Shown here: positions 55,132 to 64,000 of the stretch, one piece after another
How the letters are laid out: every line of letters begins with the position of its first letter
Position numbering within the stretch: position 1 is the stretch's first letter
DNA from: Dendrocalamus latiflorus
Lineage: Eukaryota > Streptophyta > Magnoliopsida > Poales > Poaceae
Reading direction: 5' to 3'
Assembly (NCBI GenBank): GCA_017311315.1
Contig: CM029654.1
Span: 26,461,806 to 26,525,805 of the forward strand
Length of the DNA: 64,000 nt
Position numbers and translations under genes: made by a program
The notes under the pieces: model-generated
Database searches by the model: none
The model's input: only the letters and a program-made list of their open reading frames with translations
What the model was told of the DNA's origin: nothing

Positions 55132-55442
55132 CTGCAAACAATTTAAACACAGGGTGAAATAACTGAAAGTATTGTGGTAACAGGAGTAGAACAATGTAGC
55201 CTACAGCGCTACACACACCTTAACCTAGCAAATATGCAGTGATGCAACCAAGGAAAGCTAGCCCGCTATCCTAATAGTACTTCATGCCATAAACAGAATA
55301 TAGCTCATCTTTGTCTAGACATACTTTGTTAGGCATATTACTTTGCACTGAAACCCAGATGCAAGGGTACCATTGTCCAAATATTTGTCTAGTATAAGGA
55401 AACACCTAAAATAATATAGCATTAAATTGCCATATCATATTA

Positions 55443-55873
55443 CTCCCTCCAGTTTCATAATATCTGTCGTTTTGGACATAATCTCACTTACCAAGGAGGG
55501 ATTAATTAGCGTGGCTATTCCCTATTTTGCCCATATTAAATAGCATTGCGTGGTAATTTTGAGCACAACTAGCACCTAGACCATGTGGTTAGGGCTGCCA
55601 TCTCAAAGCAGGAGGTTAGGAGTTCGAGTCACATTGCTTGCATTTTTTGTGTGGTTCGAAGTCTCGCAGCCATGCAGGAAGTATTACTCCACATGCAGTG
55701 TATGCATGCATGCAGCGCAGGAAACGAAGCTTCGTATGCATGCATGAGTTGTGGAGAAAGCAATTACTATAGGGGCAAATTCGTCCAAAACTTCCTCTAA
55801 AGCACCCAACGACAGGAATTTTCACACAAAGCTAAGAAGCCTTCAACGACAAATATTATAGAACTGGAGGGAG
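55443..55873. mobile_element. Stowaway/mariner-type MITE, 431 bp
   Basis: Termini CTCCCTCCAGTT and AACTGGAGGGAG with about 30 bases of inverted similarity (CATAATATCTGTCGTT against its counterpart). It is flanked by TA on both sides. It is larger than usual because it contains other sequence, including a tRNA-like part. Confidence 0.85.
55576..55635 (+). other. tRNA-like relic inside the MITE
   Basis: GACCATGTGGTTAGGGCTGC resembles a D-arm with A box, and GGAGTTCGAGTC resembles a T-arm with B box. The intervening CTGC...GCAG could pair as an anticodon stem. No full acceptor stem is visible, so this is more likely a SINE or tRNA remnant than a working tRNA gene. Confidence 0.4.
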
Positions 55874-56334
55874 TATTACAAACTTTAAGGAGTCGTAACG
55901 TGGAAATTTATTTCCTATTAGCACGATAATTCTTCGCCACATGGCCATTTGAGTCCTCACAAACTTAATTCAAATCTTTTTTGAAGAAAAGATATGAAAG
56001 CCATTCTTTTTGTTAAGTTTGAAATGTGCAGCCCTAATTCGAAACTGAAAATAAAACACATGATATATGTTAGATTATATTTTAGTAACAACTAAAGTAA
56101 ATATGATACTTGAGTTTGAATAATTAGATTTCAGAAAAAATAGCCAACAATGAAATTTCAAATTCATAAGTATTTGAAATTTCAACCATAACAAATATTT
56201 GATACCCATGTTAGATTAAAATTTCAAATTATTTCCTTCTCAATTCAAAATTTCAAATATATTCTCTTGATGCAGCCTAAACATCAACACATTCAACACT
56301 CTCTTGATAGTAGTTTTATCATGAGTAATCTTAA

Positions 56335-57491
56335 TACACCTCCAGGTCGCCCCAGGGAGTTGGGGAGATTTCATTGGTCATGTTAAACCATCTTGGAGTA
56401 AATTGCTCACCCTTCCCATCCCGAGTTCTTTTCTCAGCTCTCTGTTGTTCTTCAAGCCTGAAGGTTTTCATGAACACAAGGTAAAAATTGGAAGGCAACC
56501 ACAGACCTCAAATTCCAATGACAATTGTAAAGTGAACAGCTAAAAGCTCACCAACAGCAATGCAAATTTAAGAAAAAAAGTGGGTAATTACCTGCTCTTT
56601 TCTACACCAGATTTAGACATGTCACCCTTCTCCAGGGCATATCTGTCAGGCCTCAATCGGGAGTCTGATGCCAATAGCTTCTTAGGTGCCGTATCGAAGC
56701 TATTTATTTTGTGTGCGAAGTATGTATACTGGTACTTGTCATTTGGAGGAGTAGGAGCAACTCTCCAGATCTGGGATAAGTATAAATTTGGGTAGTTCAG
56801 TGGATATCCGCAAATAAGACTGCACTATTGCCTGAACATAACAAACATCCTCCCTACTGACGAATATTGAAAGAAAGCCTTGCCTCCTTTAGCTCAGTCC
56901 CTAGAAGAGGATCACCTTCTTGATCGCATGGCTGGCAACTCATGGACTGATTCCATTTGCCTGTCATCATTATTTTGGGTTCTTCAGCTGCACTATATAC
57001 ATACCCATCCACCTCGTATCGGCCAGCCCTGAAATGAAAAGTAAACTGAGACTGGCCTAGACAAAGAATTATGAATTAAAGCTTTGGAGACATTACAAAG
57101 GCAAGCAAATACAAGACCACAGAAAAAGATTTGAGTGAATTGTCCCAGCCTTCCCAAATGAAATCAGTGCACACATGGAAGAGTCCGCATTCAATTTCAT
57201 GGTAAATGATAACTAATGAAATTATGGTATAAAATGCAAGACTGAATAATATGCTACAACAATTTCAACACAACCAAAAATGCATCAGCACAATGAAGAT
57301 CAACATCATCATACCCAAACCAGCCGCATGGCTGGAAATAAAGCACAACTTTGTCTCCAGTTGTCAGGTTAGTTAAGACCATCTCTCCAGGAGAGTCAAC
57401 CCAAGTGCGACCAAATATCAAGTTGTTGACCTTTGTTGGTGGTGGTACCAATTCCAACACAACACCAGATTTTTTGAGTGTCACTCTAGTC
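56335..57491 (-). pseudogene. Captured 3' exons of an oxysterol-binding-protein-related protein (ORP)
   Basis: Four exons with consensus borders. 57315-57491 reads RTRVTLKKSGVVLELVPPP and NNLIFGRTWVDSPGEMVLTN. 56884-57028 reads GRYEVDGYVYSAAEEPKIMM, with a GC donor that is tolerated in plants. 56592-56770 reads IWRVAPTPPNDKYQYTYFAH. 56335-56457 reads EEQQRAEKRTRDGKGEQFTP and stops after GDLEVY. These are the second half of the OSBP domain, which exchanges sterols and phosphoinositides at membrane contacts. The N-terminal half and the last codons are missing. The reading frame is open through the exons until a stop just past the final junction. Confidence 0.88.
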
Positions 57492-57527
57492 CTGTATTGC
57501 AGAAACAACATCATTCAGGGATAAGAT

Positions 57528-57732
57528 TTACATAACTGGTTTCTTCACAACCCTGAAAAAGGTATCGTAGTTTTGTGACTTTTGTCCATCAGGCAAGATA
57601 TATAATGTGTTTACACTGTTAACAGACTGATACAGATGTACAAGCAATTTTATGGGGGATAGCCTTACTGGTGAATTCTTGATTTCCTGCAGAAACTCAG
57701 AAAGTGCTGCATCTGCTTGCTGCCTCGAGCAA
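57528..57732 (-). pseudogene. Captured coding fragment of unidentified origin
   Basis: Directly after the aminodeoxychorismate synthase part the same frame runs on for about 68 codons (ADAALSEFLQEIKNSPVRLS, LVHLYQSVNSVNTLYILPDG) to a stop near 57528. Composition looks like real protein, but it belongs neither to ADC synthase nor to the ORP family as I know them. The junction is inside an exon, so this would be a fused reading frame. Confidence 0.55.
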
Positions 57733-59032
57733 GGCTGATCACTTTCAAGAAAGGACAGCATTTTTGGAGATGCAGTCCATGCTATTGATATAAGATCATC
57801 GGATAGAGAGTCTGCTTGTATTACAAGTGAATGATAGCGCACTACCTGAAAAATTGCACCAGTAAGTGCAAGGCTCTTTGCATTGCATATAGAAAGTGGA
57901 GGTTGAAACCCAAATGATATGGGACCAGTAATATGAATGGTACACTAACCTTGAATCCAGAGTTTATACCTGATGGGATATGATTAAAAAGGTAGCATCC
58001 ATTATGTTCAATTTCACTGATATAACAAAGACAAGTGTCAGGCCATGTGTTAACTTTAACAATAGCTACAGGTTAGCAGATCTTGCTAAAGAAAAATGCC
58101 CGTACATGTGCACAGAAAGTTGAAAGTATACATTAGCGTGTAATAGTGTTCAAGGCCTTACCTAAGGCGCCCATGTATAGCTTCAGGAGCGTGGACAATC
58201 TTAGCACCATGGACAAATCCCAGGGCCTGCAATGGTCAAACACGAGGGCCATTTCAGGCCAAGTTACCACCACATGGTCCATGACTTTCCCTTTTTCATA
58301 AGACTGATCCAAAAACAAGTTCACAAGGAGAAACATTAAAAAGGAAACCACCTGGTGGCCAAGGCACACACCCAGGATGGGTATATCTCCACACTCGCAA
58401 AGTATCCGCAGACATTTACCTGCAAAACAATATACTTCAGATAAGTAAAATGAACAAAGACCTTCTTTTCTTTTCTTTCTTTTTTTTGGAAGACTGGCTC
58501 TTCTTTCTTTCAAAGGATCCAACTGAATTAATGTTGATGTGCGCTCACCTATGTCGCTGGGACAGGCCGGAGATCCAGGCCCAGGCGAGATGACGATGTT
58601 GTCGAATGCCCTCTCCTTGTACACCCGGTTGTACACGTCCCTCCACGTCCACTCGTCGTTGCGAACAACCACAGGCGGCACTGGAAATACAAATGGCCGT
58701 TGAAATGTTCACCAATCAGTGCAAAGATGTGATCCAATCGAGAAATTTCGATATTTGACACTGAATACGTGTGCCTCTCAACATTTAAGCCCCAATTCGT
58801 ACGCCTTTGAAAATTTAACCCTGTCACTGCGAATTCTTGTGATTCAAGGGATTCTCTTCATTTTCGATCCAATCCATAGAACAGCCGAAAAGGGAATAAC
58901 TGTCATCTCGCACAGCCAGATTAACGCAAAGATGGCAATTTTAGTTGCGTTCCTTGAGAGAGGAAGGGGGGCTCACCGCCGTTGATGACGGAGAGCTCTT
59001 GGAAGATGTTGTAGGTGTAGCTGTAGAGCAGC
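57733..59032 (-). pseudogene. ADCS: Captured amidotransferase-domain exons of aminodeoxychorismate synthase
   Basis: Six pieces on the minus strand: 58977-59032 (SYTYNIFQELSVING), 58549-58680 (PPVVVRNDEWTWRDVYNRVY, VISPGPGSPACPSDIG), 58352-58419 (CGDIPILGVCLGHQ), 58162-58226 (GFVHGAKIVHAPEAIHGRL), 57950-58016 (IEHNGCYLFNHIPSG) and 57733-57845 (VVRYHSLVIQADSL). Each keeps GT-AG borders. This is the PabA-like glutaminase half of plastid ADC synthase in folate synthesis, with the catalytic Cys in GVCLGHQ present. The His/Glu part of the triad, the PabB half and the transit peptide are missing. Confidence 0.92.
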
Positions 59033-59201
59033 GAGGCGGACTTGGACCAGAAGAAGAGGATGGCGACGAGGAGGAGCAGGGCGTTGGACATGACAGACGG
59101 GAAGCTGTAGCCAGCGCGCTCGAAGAGGAACCACACCGCTGTAGCACCCACCACAGCTGCCGCAGAGGCGTTCCTCCGCCGCCACAGCAGCACGTCGGCG
59201 A
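59033..59201 (-). pseudogene. Captured reticulon exon fused in frame to the ADC synthase fragment
   Basis: After a CTCTAG acceptor the exon reads ADVLLWRRRNASAAAVVG, then WFLFERAGYSFPSVMSNALL and LLVAILFFWSKSASLL. These are the first membrane hairpin and linker of plant RTNLB reticulons, ER-shaping proteins. It then passes without a break into YSYTYNIFQELS of ADC synthase, so one exon now encodes a reticulon-ADC synthase chimera in a continuous frame. Confidence 0.88.
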
Positions 59202-60112
59202 CTAGAGGAGGAGCGGCAGGAAGAGTCAGAGATCGAAGGAACTGGGCGGGGATGAGAATACATTGGGAGAGGAGGGGAGCGCGTGTGCGTACCTGCGCCG
59301 CCGCCGAGGGGTGCGGCCCACCTCGCTTGGCGCGCGTCGGCGGCGACCGAGGTCGATCAGCGGCGGCCTCGCCTGACGCGAGCGACGGTGGCCTCGCTAG
59401 GCGCGCGTGGCGACGGCGGCACCTCCAGGAACCCTAGGTTTTGGGAGGAGGCGGCCGGCGGCGGGTGCGACGGCGGATCTGGGCGCAGCGGAGCGGCGGA
59501 GGCGCTGAGGGCTGAGGCGAGCGGGGCGCAGGGCGGCGGGCGAGCGGATTAGATCTGGGCGAGCAGGGCGGAGGAGAAAGCCGGCGGTCGGGTGGGGGGC
59601 GGAGGAGGCGGCCGGTGGCCGGGTAGGGGTGGAGGAGGCGGCCGGCGGCGGGTGCGACGGCGGATCTGGGCGAGGCGGAGCCGCGGAGGCGCTGAGGGCT
59701 GAGGCGAGCAGGGCGCAGGGTGAGCGGATTAGATCTGGGCGAACGGGGCGGAGGAGAAGGCCGGCGGCGTGGGGTGGGGTGGGGAGGAGGAAGAGGAGGC
59801 AGCGGCGCGGGGTGGGGGGAGGAGGAGGCGGCGGCGGAGCGGAGGGGTGGGGGGAGGAGGAGGCGGCGGCGCGGGGTGGTGTGGGGAGGAGAAGACGGCG
59901 GCGCGGGGTGGGGAGGAGGAGGAGGCGGTGGCGCAGGGGGTGGGGGGAGGAGGCGGCGGTGGCGGCGGGAGGAGGCGGAGGAGGAGGAGCGGGGGGAGGC
60001 GGCGGTGGAGGAGGAGCGAGGGCGGAGCGCGAGGAGTGGGAGATGGGACGCGGCGCCGGGGGGGAGCAGCGTCTCGGGCAGAAATTTCGCGAGGTGGGGG
60101 ATATCAGAGGAG
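59202..60112. other. Extremely GC-rich stretch with GGCGGCG/GGAGGAGG tandem units
   Basis: G-rich on the plus strand. 59450-59760 contains a repeated block (GGCCGGCGGCGGGTGCGACGG occurs at about 59451 and 59639), followed by units of GGAGGAGGCGGCGGCGCGGGGTGGGG at 59780-59950. All long ORFs here are Gly/Arg or Pro/Arg-rich artefacts. It may include the promoter of the captured reticulon gene. Confidence 0.6.
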
Positions 60113-60372
60113 AGGTTCAATGATGTGCATGATCCGGATGATTTTGACTTTAGGATCTTCTACCCTACTCTATAATACACCAAAATTTTCTTTACTAAAT
60201 CCACCCCCTCAACCACCCCTACAGTCATGCCTAATCTAAGTCCACCCAGATTTGTGTACCAAAGGGTTCCAACTTCATACAAATGAATGGTCTGGATCTC
60301 TCCTCAAGCCTTCTTCTCTTACTCATTGAAAATCCTAAGGCCAAAATCATTTGGATCATGCACATCATTCAA
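60113..60372. mobile_element. Palindromic MITE, about 260 bp
   Basis: The left end GGTTCAATGATGTGCATGAT and the reverse complement of the right end match over about 46 bases with few differences (GATCC..ATGATTTTG..CTTAGGAT). I cannot see a clear target duplication, so the superfamily is unknown. Confidence 0.75.
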
Positions 60373-61048
60373 CCGGTAACCCACCCCGAAGCCCACGCCC
60401 ACGCCCCCGACCCTCCCTCCCACCCTTCCCCCAAATCGATGCAATCTGGACCGTAGCCCCTCGATTCGGCCGAGATGGCGGCCCGATCCGGGTTTGCGGC
60501 GGTGAAACCGAACCCTAGCTTCAGATCTGCCGCGGCGGAGGCGGGAGCGGGACTATGAGCGGCGGCGGGGACTTCGGGCGGGCGGTGGCGAGGGCGGCGG
60601 TGCGAGCGGCGATCGGATCGGGGAAGGGAGCAACAGGAAGCGGTGGTGCCAAGCGGTGGCGGAGGCGGAGGCGGCGGTGGGCGCCTCGGGTGCAACGGCG
60701 CTGGTGGGGGTCCGAGCGATGGAGGGCGGCCCCAGGCGCGGGGCGCGGCAGCCTCAGGCTTCGGGCGCGGCGACTTCGGGCTGCCGGGTGGAGGCGACCG
60801 TCGGGGCCGGTTGCGGTGGCAGCCGTTTCCCCCTCTTCTTGGTGGCGGCAGCTTCTTGAGGACACGCGCACGCCCCCGACCCTCCCTCCCACCCCGCGCC
60901 GCCGCCGCCTCCTCCTCCCCACCTGCGCCGCCGCCTCCTCCCCTCCCTCCCACCCCGCGCTGCCGCCGCCTCCTCCTCCTCCCCTCCCTCCCAACCCGCG
61001 CCCCTGTTTTCCGGCCGGATCCGTCGGCCCCCTCCTCGTCGGTGGTCG
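60373..61048. other. GC-rich stretch, C-rich counterpart of 59202-60112
   Basis: Contains CCTCCTCC and CCACCCCGCGCCGCCGCC units at 60880-61010, the reverse-complement type of the units left of the MITE. Long ORFs are compositional. It may be the 5' region of the exon that follows. Confidence 0.5.
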
Positions 61049-61351
61049 GTGGCATCGGTGGCCTCCGACCGCGTCCGCAGCCAGTTCCTCTCCGTGGAGC
61101 CTGACCTCTTCCATAACGCGCTCGTCACGCCCAGGCCCGACCACCTCGGGTTCCCCGAGGAACACGAGGAGGAGGCCTCGATCCGTTGGGACTGCCTCCA
61201 ATTGGACGACGTCGAGCTGGATCTGCCGCTTGAGACGTCCATCGCGGGCGACGAATTCAATTGGGAGGAGGTCGCGTCCGCCTCGGGCGCCTGGGTGGAT
61301 ACGCCGGGGGCCGAGTGGGAGGTGCTCGGCGACGTGCGTGCCAAGAATCAG
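61049..61351 (+). pseudogene. Acidic exon of unidentified gene fused to the start of a PTB segment
   Basis: An open frame from about 61049 reads FHNALVTPRPDHLGFPEEHE, IRWDCLQLDDVELDLPL and FNWEEVASASGAWVDTPG, and then GAEWEVLGD. The acidic WDCLQLDD and EWEVL phrases resemble N-terminal regions of some plant RING-type ubiquitin ligases, but no RING is present and I give this only as a possibility. The last codons, VRAKNQ before the GTCCCC donor, already belong to the polypyrimidine-tract-binding protein. Confidence 0.55.
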
Positions 61352-61502
61352 GTCCCCTCTTGCCTTCTGTTTGTTCGTGTGTTTCAGTTGTTAAGTGGAT
61401 GCGTGTTTGCTGTGTGATAATGTGGCGGATTGCATTTGCTGCAGGCCCTTATCCAGATGGAGGATTTGGCTTCTGCAGTGAGCGTGCTGCAATACTACAC
61501 TA
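61334..61502 (+). pseudogene. Captured polypyrimidine-tract-binding protein (PTB) fragment
   Basis: VRAKNQ at 61334-61351, an intron with GT donor and TGCAG acceptor, then ALIQMEDLASAVSVLQYYT from 61445. This is the end of an RRM in plant PTB-type splicing regulators. After about 57 coding bases the sequence jumps to the intron end of alanyl-tRNA synthetase. Confidence 0.8.
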
Positions 61503-61746
61503 TTATTGCAGTGACCAGTTCAAGCCGGTGTTCCTCGGCACGGCGGCTCCGGACTCGCCGCTCGGCCGCCTGCGCCGCGCCTGGGACACCCAGAAGTGCA
61601 TCCGCGCCGGCGGCAAGCACAACGACCTCGACGACGTGGGGAAGGACACATATCACCACACCTTCTTCGAGATGCTCGGGAACTGGTCCTTCGGGGAGTA
61701 CTTCAAGGAGGAGGCCATCGGATTTGCGTGGGAGCTCCTCACCCAG

Positions 61747-62800
61747 GTATCGGATTCTTCGATCCCCTCTCGTCTCTCTGTTCTGCGTGTTCATGCCCGT
61801 ATACTTCTGTAAAGTGCGTATCTTATGTAGGGTTGCTTGCTTATATAATCGATGAGTTGGTTGGCATGGGATCGTTTTGCTACATATTTAGTTGCAGTTT
61901 AAGGGGGAATTGGGGCTTTTGCATCGATTTGGGGGTTTAATGGTGAAGGATTGGGTTTTTGGGACGATGGAATATAAATTTAGCAGGGAATGATGACTAC
62001 AGGTTGTGATTTATCCGGTGATTTGTAGTTTTTGATGAAAGATGCGTGCTGGTGGTTTATGAGATTTAGCATGGGAAAGGTTTTGATTTGTGTGCCAGTT
62101 TGGATTTTTCTTGATGCAAGATTTGATTATTTACAGATGAATCTGTGTAACTACCAGCAATTTAGGAAGAAAAGTTGTCGTCTTATGTGTTATTACTTCA
62201 GTTTCTTGGGTGAGTTTCTCCTAGGAAGCTTCTGCCTGAAAAATATGTAGTTTTTTCTAAGTTTGTCTTCATGGAATCTGCCTATACTCCTGTAAAGGTG
62301 AACTGTTTGCTGATGTATTGGATTCTTAATGAACCATCTGGAAAAAATGGCCTTCATTTTAAACTTGAAAGATAAAAGGCGCTATGTGCAAAGATTTGAG
62401 GAAGAAACATATTTGAAAGAAACAGCAGTGCTGATGTTTACATGTTGATCGTGGAAACAAAATCGCACATCCAATTGATATAATCCATTTTATTTGAATA
62501 TAATACATTTTAGTTGAAAGTACAATTTAGTAAGTAAGTAAAATGTGTTCATTGGAATCTTGTTCTGGTCCGAGACGATCTCTATGCTGTGTTTTATTGT
62601 GTAGGGCTTTGTACATAATACATCTGAATAAACAAAAATAAGAAAAATGATGTAAAAAATTGTAGGCATACAAATTGCCCACTGGTTTACGGAAATGTCA
62701 GCCACCTTCTTATTATTTGTAGGTGTACAAATTGCCCACTGGTTTACGGAAATGTCAGCCACCTTCTTATTACCTACTGATTGCTGTTTTGGATATGCAG
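61747..62800 (+). other. First intron of the alanyl-tRNA synthetase fragment
   Basis: 1.05 kb, AT-rich, starts GTATCGG and ends ATATGCAG. Near its end it holds a duplicated unit derived from the next exon, listed separately. Nothing else recognised. Confidence 0.7.
62665..62773 (+). repeat. Tandem duplication of about 56 bp next to an exon
   Basis: Two adjacent copies of ACAAATTGCCCACTGGTTTA continuing to CAGCCACCTTCTTATTA. The unit begins like the downstream exon (GTGTACAAATTRCC), so the exon start may have been copied into the intron. Confidence 0.8.
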
Positions 62801-63538
62801 GTGTACAAATTACCTACTGATAGAATTTATGCCACATACTTTGGTGGTGATGAGAAATCTGGCCTAGCTCCCGATACTGAGTCGAAGAACATATGGTTGA
62901 AGTATCTACCGAAAGAAAAAGTTCTGCCTTTTGGGTGCAAGGTATAGTGAATGTGTAGTGTTGGTCAAAGCTAGGACAATATGTTGTATTAGTTTTACAC
63001 TTTTACTTTTGGTGTTCATTTCTCTTGGACCATTTTGTCAATGCTATTCGATTATACTATTATCTTAATGTCCTTAGTTTTTTTATTTGCTTGTTCACAA
63101 ACAATTTACATGTATTATTTGAACAGGATAACTTTTGGGAGATGGGTGACACTGGTCCTTGTGGGCCATGTACTGAAATTCATTTTGATCGTGTTGGCAA
63201 CCGTGATGCTGCTTCATTAGTGAACAATGATGACCCTACATGTATTGAGATATGGAATCTTGTGTTCATTCAGGTTAACATGCTATTTTTAAAATATTTT
63301 TGTGTAGATGGTTATGCTTTAATTTTAATACACGGTCAGTTATTCTGTTTTATTTCTACATGATATCGTTCCTTATTTCCTCTTTATATATATACTGAGT
63401 CACTGTTTTTTACTTTTTTTTCAGTTCAATAGGGAAGCTGACGGTTCATTGAGACCTTTGCCAGCAAAACATGTTGACACAGGACTGGGCTTTGAGCATT
63501 TAACTTCTATCCTTCAGAACAAAATGAGCAATTACGAC

Positions 63539-64000
63539 GAAATTGGAAGACGGTGAGATCTCGTAGGCGTGGGCGAAGTCGACTTACGACCATGGCAAAT
63601 GTGGTCGGGAGGTCCTACAACCACGGCAAAGCTACAATAGATTTACGACCACGGCAAATCTACTGTAGACAAGGTCGAAAGGCGTTTGACCACGACGAAA
63701 TTGGAAGACGGTGAGGTCGAGAAGCGATACGACCACATCCGAGAGAAGTCGAAGGAAATATGAAGGTGCATGACTGCGACAAAGTTTGAACGTGGTCGTA
63801 AGGAGGCTACGACCACGTTGAAACGCTACGACCACGGTGAAGGTGGTCGTAAGGAGTTGCAACTACGCCGAGAAGACCAGTGCATGGTCGGAAGTGACTT
63901 CGACCACGTTGAGGGAAGTGAACGTGGTCGAAAGGGTGTTCGACCACGTTGAGGGAAGAGCACCAAAAATATTGTGTATAAAGACGTCCTAGCATGGTGA
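63539..64000. repeat. CGACCAC-rich block that truncates the AlaRS exon
   Basis: Starts right after NKMSNYD codons. About 15 occurrences of CGACCA or TGGTCG lie in 460 bases, including TTACGACCACGGCAAAT near 63642, which is shared with the gypsy LTR minisatellite at 4120. The phrase GACGAAATTGGAAGACGGTG occurs at 63536 and again at 63698, a direct repeat of about 160 bp. It is probably part of an LTR that continues past the window. Short ORFs here come from the repeats. Confidence 0.7.

Larger units (their letters stand above)
54263..59201 (-). mobile_element. Helitron-like element carrying several gene fragments; 5' end not identified
   Basis: The minus strand ends ...ACACTACTAG followed by host T, so CTAG satisfies the CTRR rule and the A/T insertion preference. 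A hairpin (CCGTAGCGTTAGCACGG, 54275-54291) lies 8-12 bases inside, as in grass Helitrons. Fragments of at least four host genes follow on the same strand with introns and splice sites kept, which fits Helitron capture of genomic DNA. The coordinate given for the right edge is the last recognised fragment; the true 5' TC end could lie further right. Confidence 0.7.
61512..63538 (+). pseudogene. Alanyl-tRNA synthetase fragment, four exons
   Basis: Exons 61512-61746 (QFKPVFLGTAAPDSPLGRL, QKCIRAGGKHNDLDDVGKD, FFEMLGNWSFGEYF), 62801-62941 (YKLPTDRIYATYFGGDEKSG, KEKVLPFGCK), 63127-63273 (NFWEMGDTGPCGPCTEIHFD, IEIWNLVFIQ) and 63425-63538 (FNREADGSLRPLPAKHVDTG, LTSILQNKMSNYD). They belong to the class II catalytic core of the cytosolic-type enzyme and keep GT-AG borders. 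The N-terminal start including most of motif 1 is missing, GLGFERL has become GLGFEHL, and the gene is cut at 63538, before the tRNA-binding and editing domains. The frame entering from the PTB fragment does not match. Confidence 0.92.

Noticed and set aside
60155..60185. Helitron 5' end at TCTTCTACCCTACTCTATAA
   Set aside because: It lies within the palindromic MITE and its inverted repeat explains the sequence; no independent support.
59434..61055. ORFs up to 279 codons rich in Arg, Pro or Gly
   Set aside because: They translate GGC/GAG tandem words on both strands; no conserved domain.
61512..63538. A working alanyl-tRNA synthetase gene
   Set aside because: The start and all domains after the catalytic core are missing, the upstream exon is from PTB in another frame, and the right side is cut by repeat DNA.

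Overview
This window is from a plant nuclear genome, almost certainly a grass. The genes that can be recognised keep short GT-AG introns and have very GC-rich first exons. Most of the DNA is LTR retrotransposon, much of it nested. No intact, complete host gene is visible; every recognisable host gene is interrupted, truncated or a captured fragment. I cannot name the species.

Layout. 1-5334: 5' part of a minus-strand Ty3/gypsy element (gag-protease, an extra ORF upstream of gag, PBS, 2.9 kb LTR), inserted just after the signal-peptide segment of an LRR receptor-like-protein (RLP) gene copy (5335-5436). 5437-14362: upstream region of that copy, split by a 1 kb insertion of unknown class and by a composite Ty1/copia insertion (6935-13674) whose two ends are different LTRs but which is flanked by one 5-bp duplication. 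14363-31697: a minus-strand MATH-BTB pseudogene split by a young 11.8 kb Sirevirus-like copia (14515-26350, duplication cttgt) and by an internally deleted gypsy (26746-31426, duplication aacag). 31698-39922: decayed minus-strand copia carrying a 238 bp solo LTR and a gag-only gypsy-like element. 39923-45334: two solo gypsy-like LTRs.

45803-50637: a second LRR-RLP pseudogene, minus strand, carrying a Pack-MULE with the start of an ATG18-type autophagy gene (47611-48433) and a hAT element with an 8-bp duplication (49531-50546). 50638-52890 is the paralogue of the upstream region of copy 1 and supplies its pre-insertion ('empty') sequence. 52891-54262: unidentified GC-rich repeat sequence.

54263 to at least 59201: Helitron-like element on the minus strand. 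It ends in CTAG next to a host T, with a 3' hairpin, and carries sense-oriented, intron-containing fragments of a HIP/FAM10-type co-chaperone, an oxysterol-binding-protein-related protein, an unidentified gene, aminodeoxychorismate synthase and a reticulon. 59202-61048 is extremely GC-rich around a 260 bp palindromic MITE. 61049-63538 is a plus-strand mosaic of an unidentified exon, a PTB splicing-factor fragment and four alanyl-tRNA synthetase exons. It is cut at 63539 by DNA full of CGACCAC motifs.

The most unusual signals are: (1) dense CGACCAC/GTGGTCG arrays in the LTRs of a copia and an unrelated gypsy element and in the block at the right edge; (2) the copia insertion with mismatched LTR ends; (3) the multi-gene fragment mosaics with preserved splice sites; (4) the Pack-MULE with an ATG18 start.
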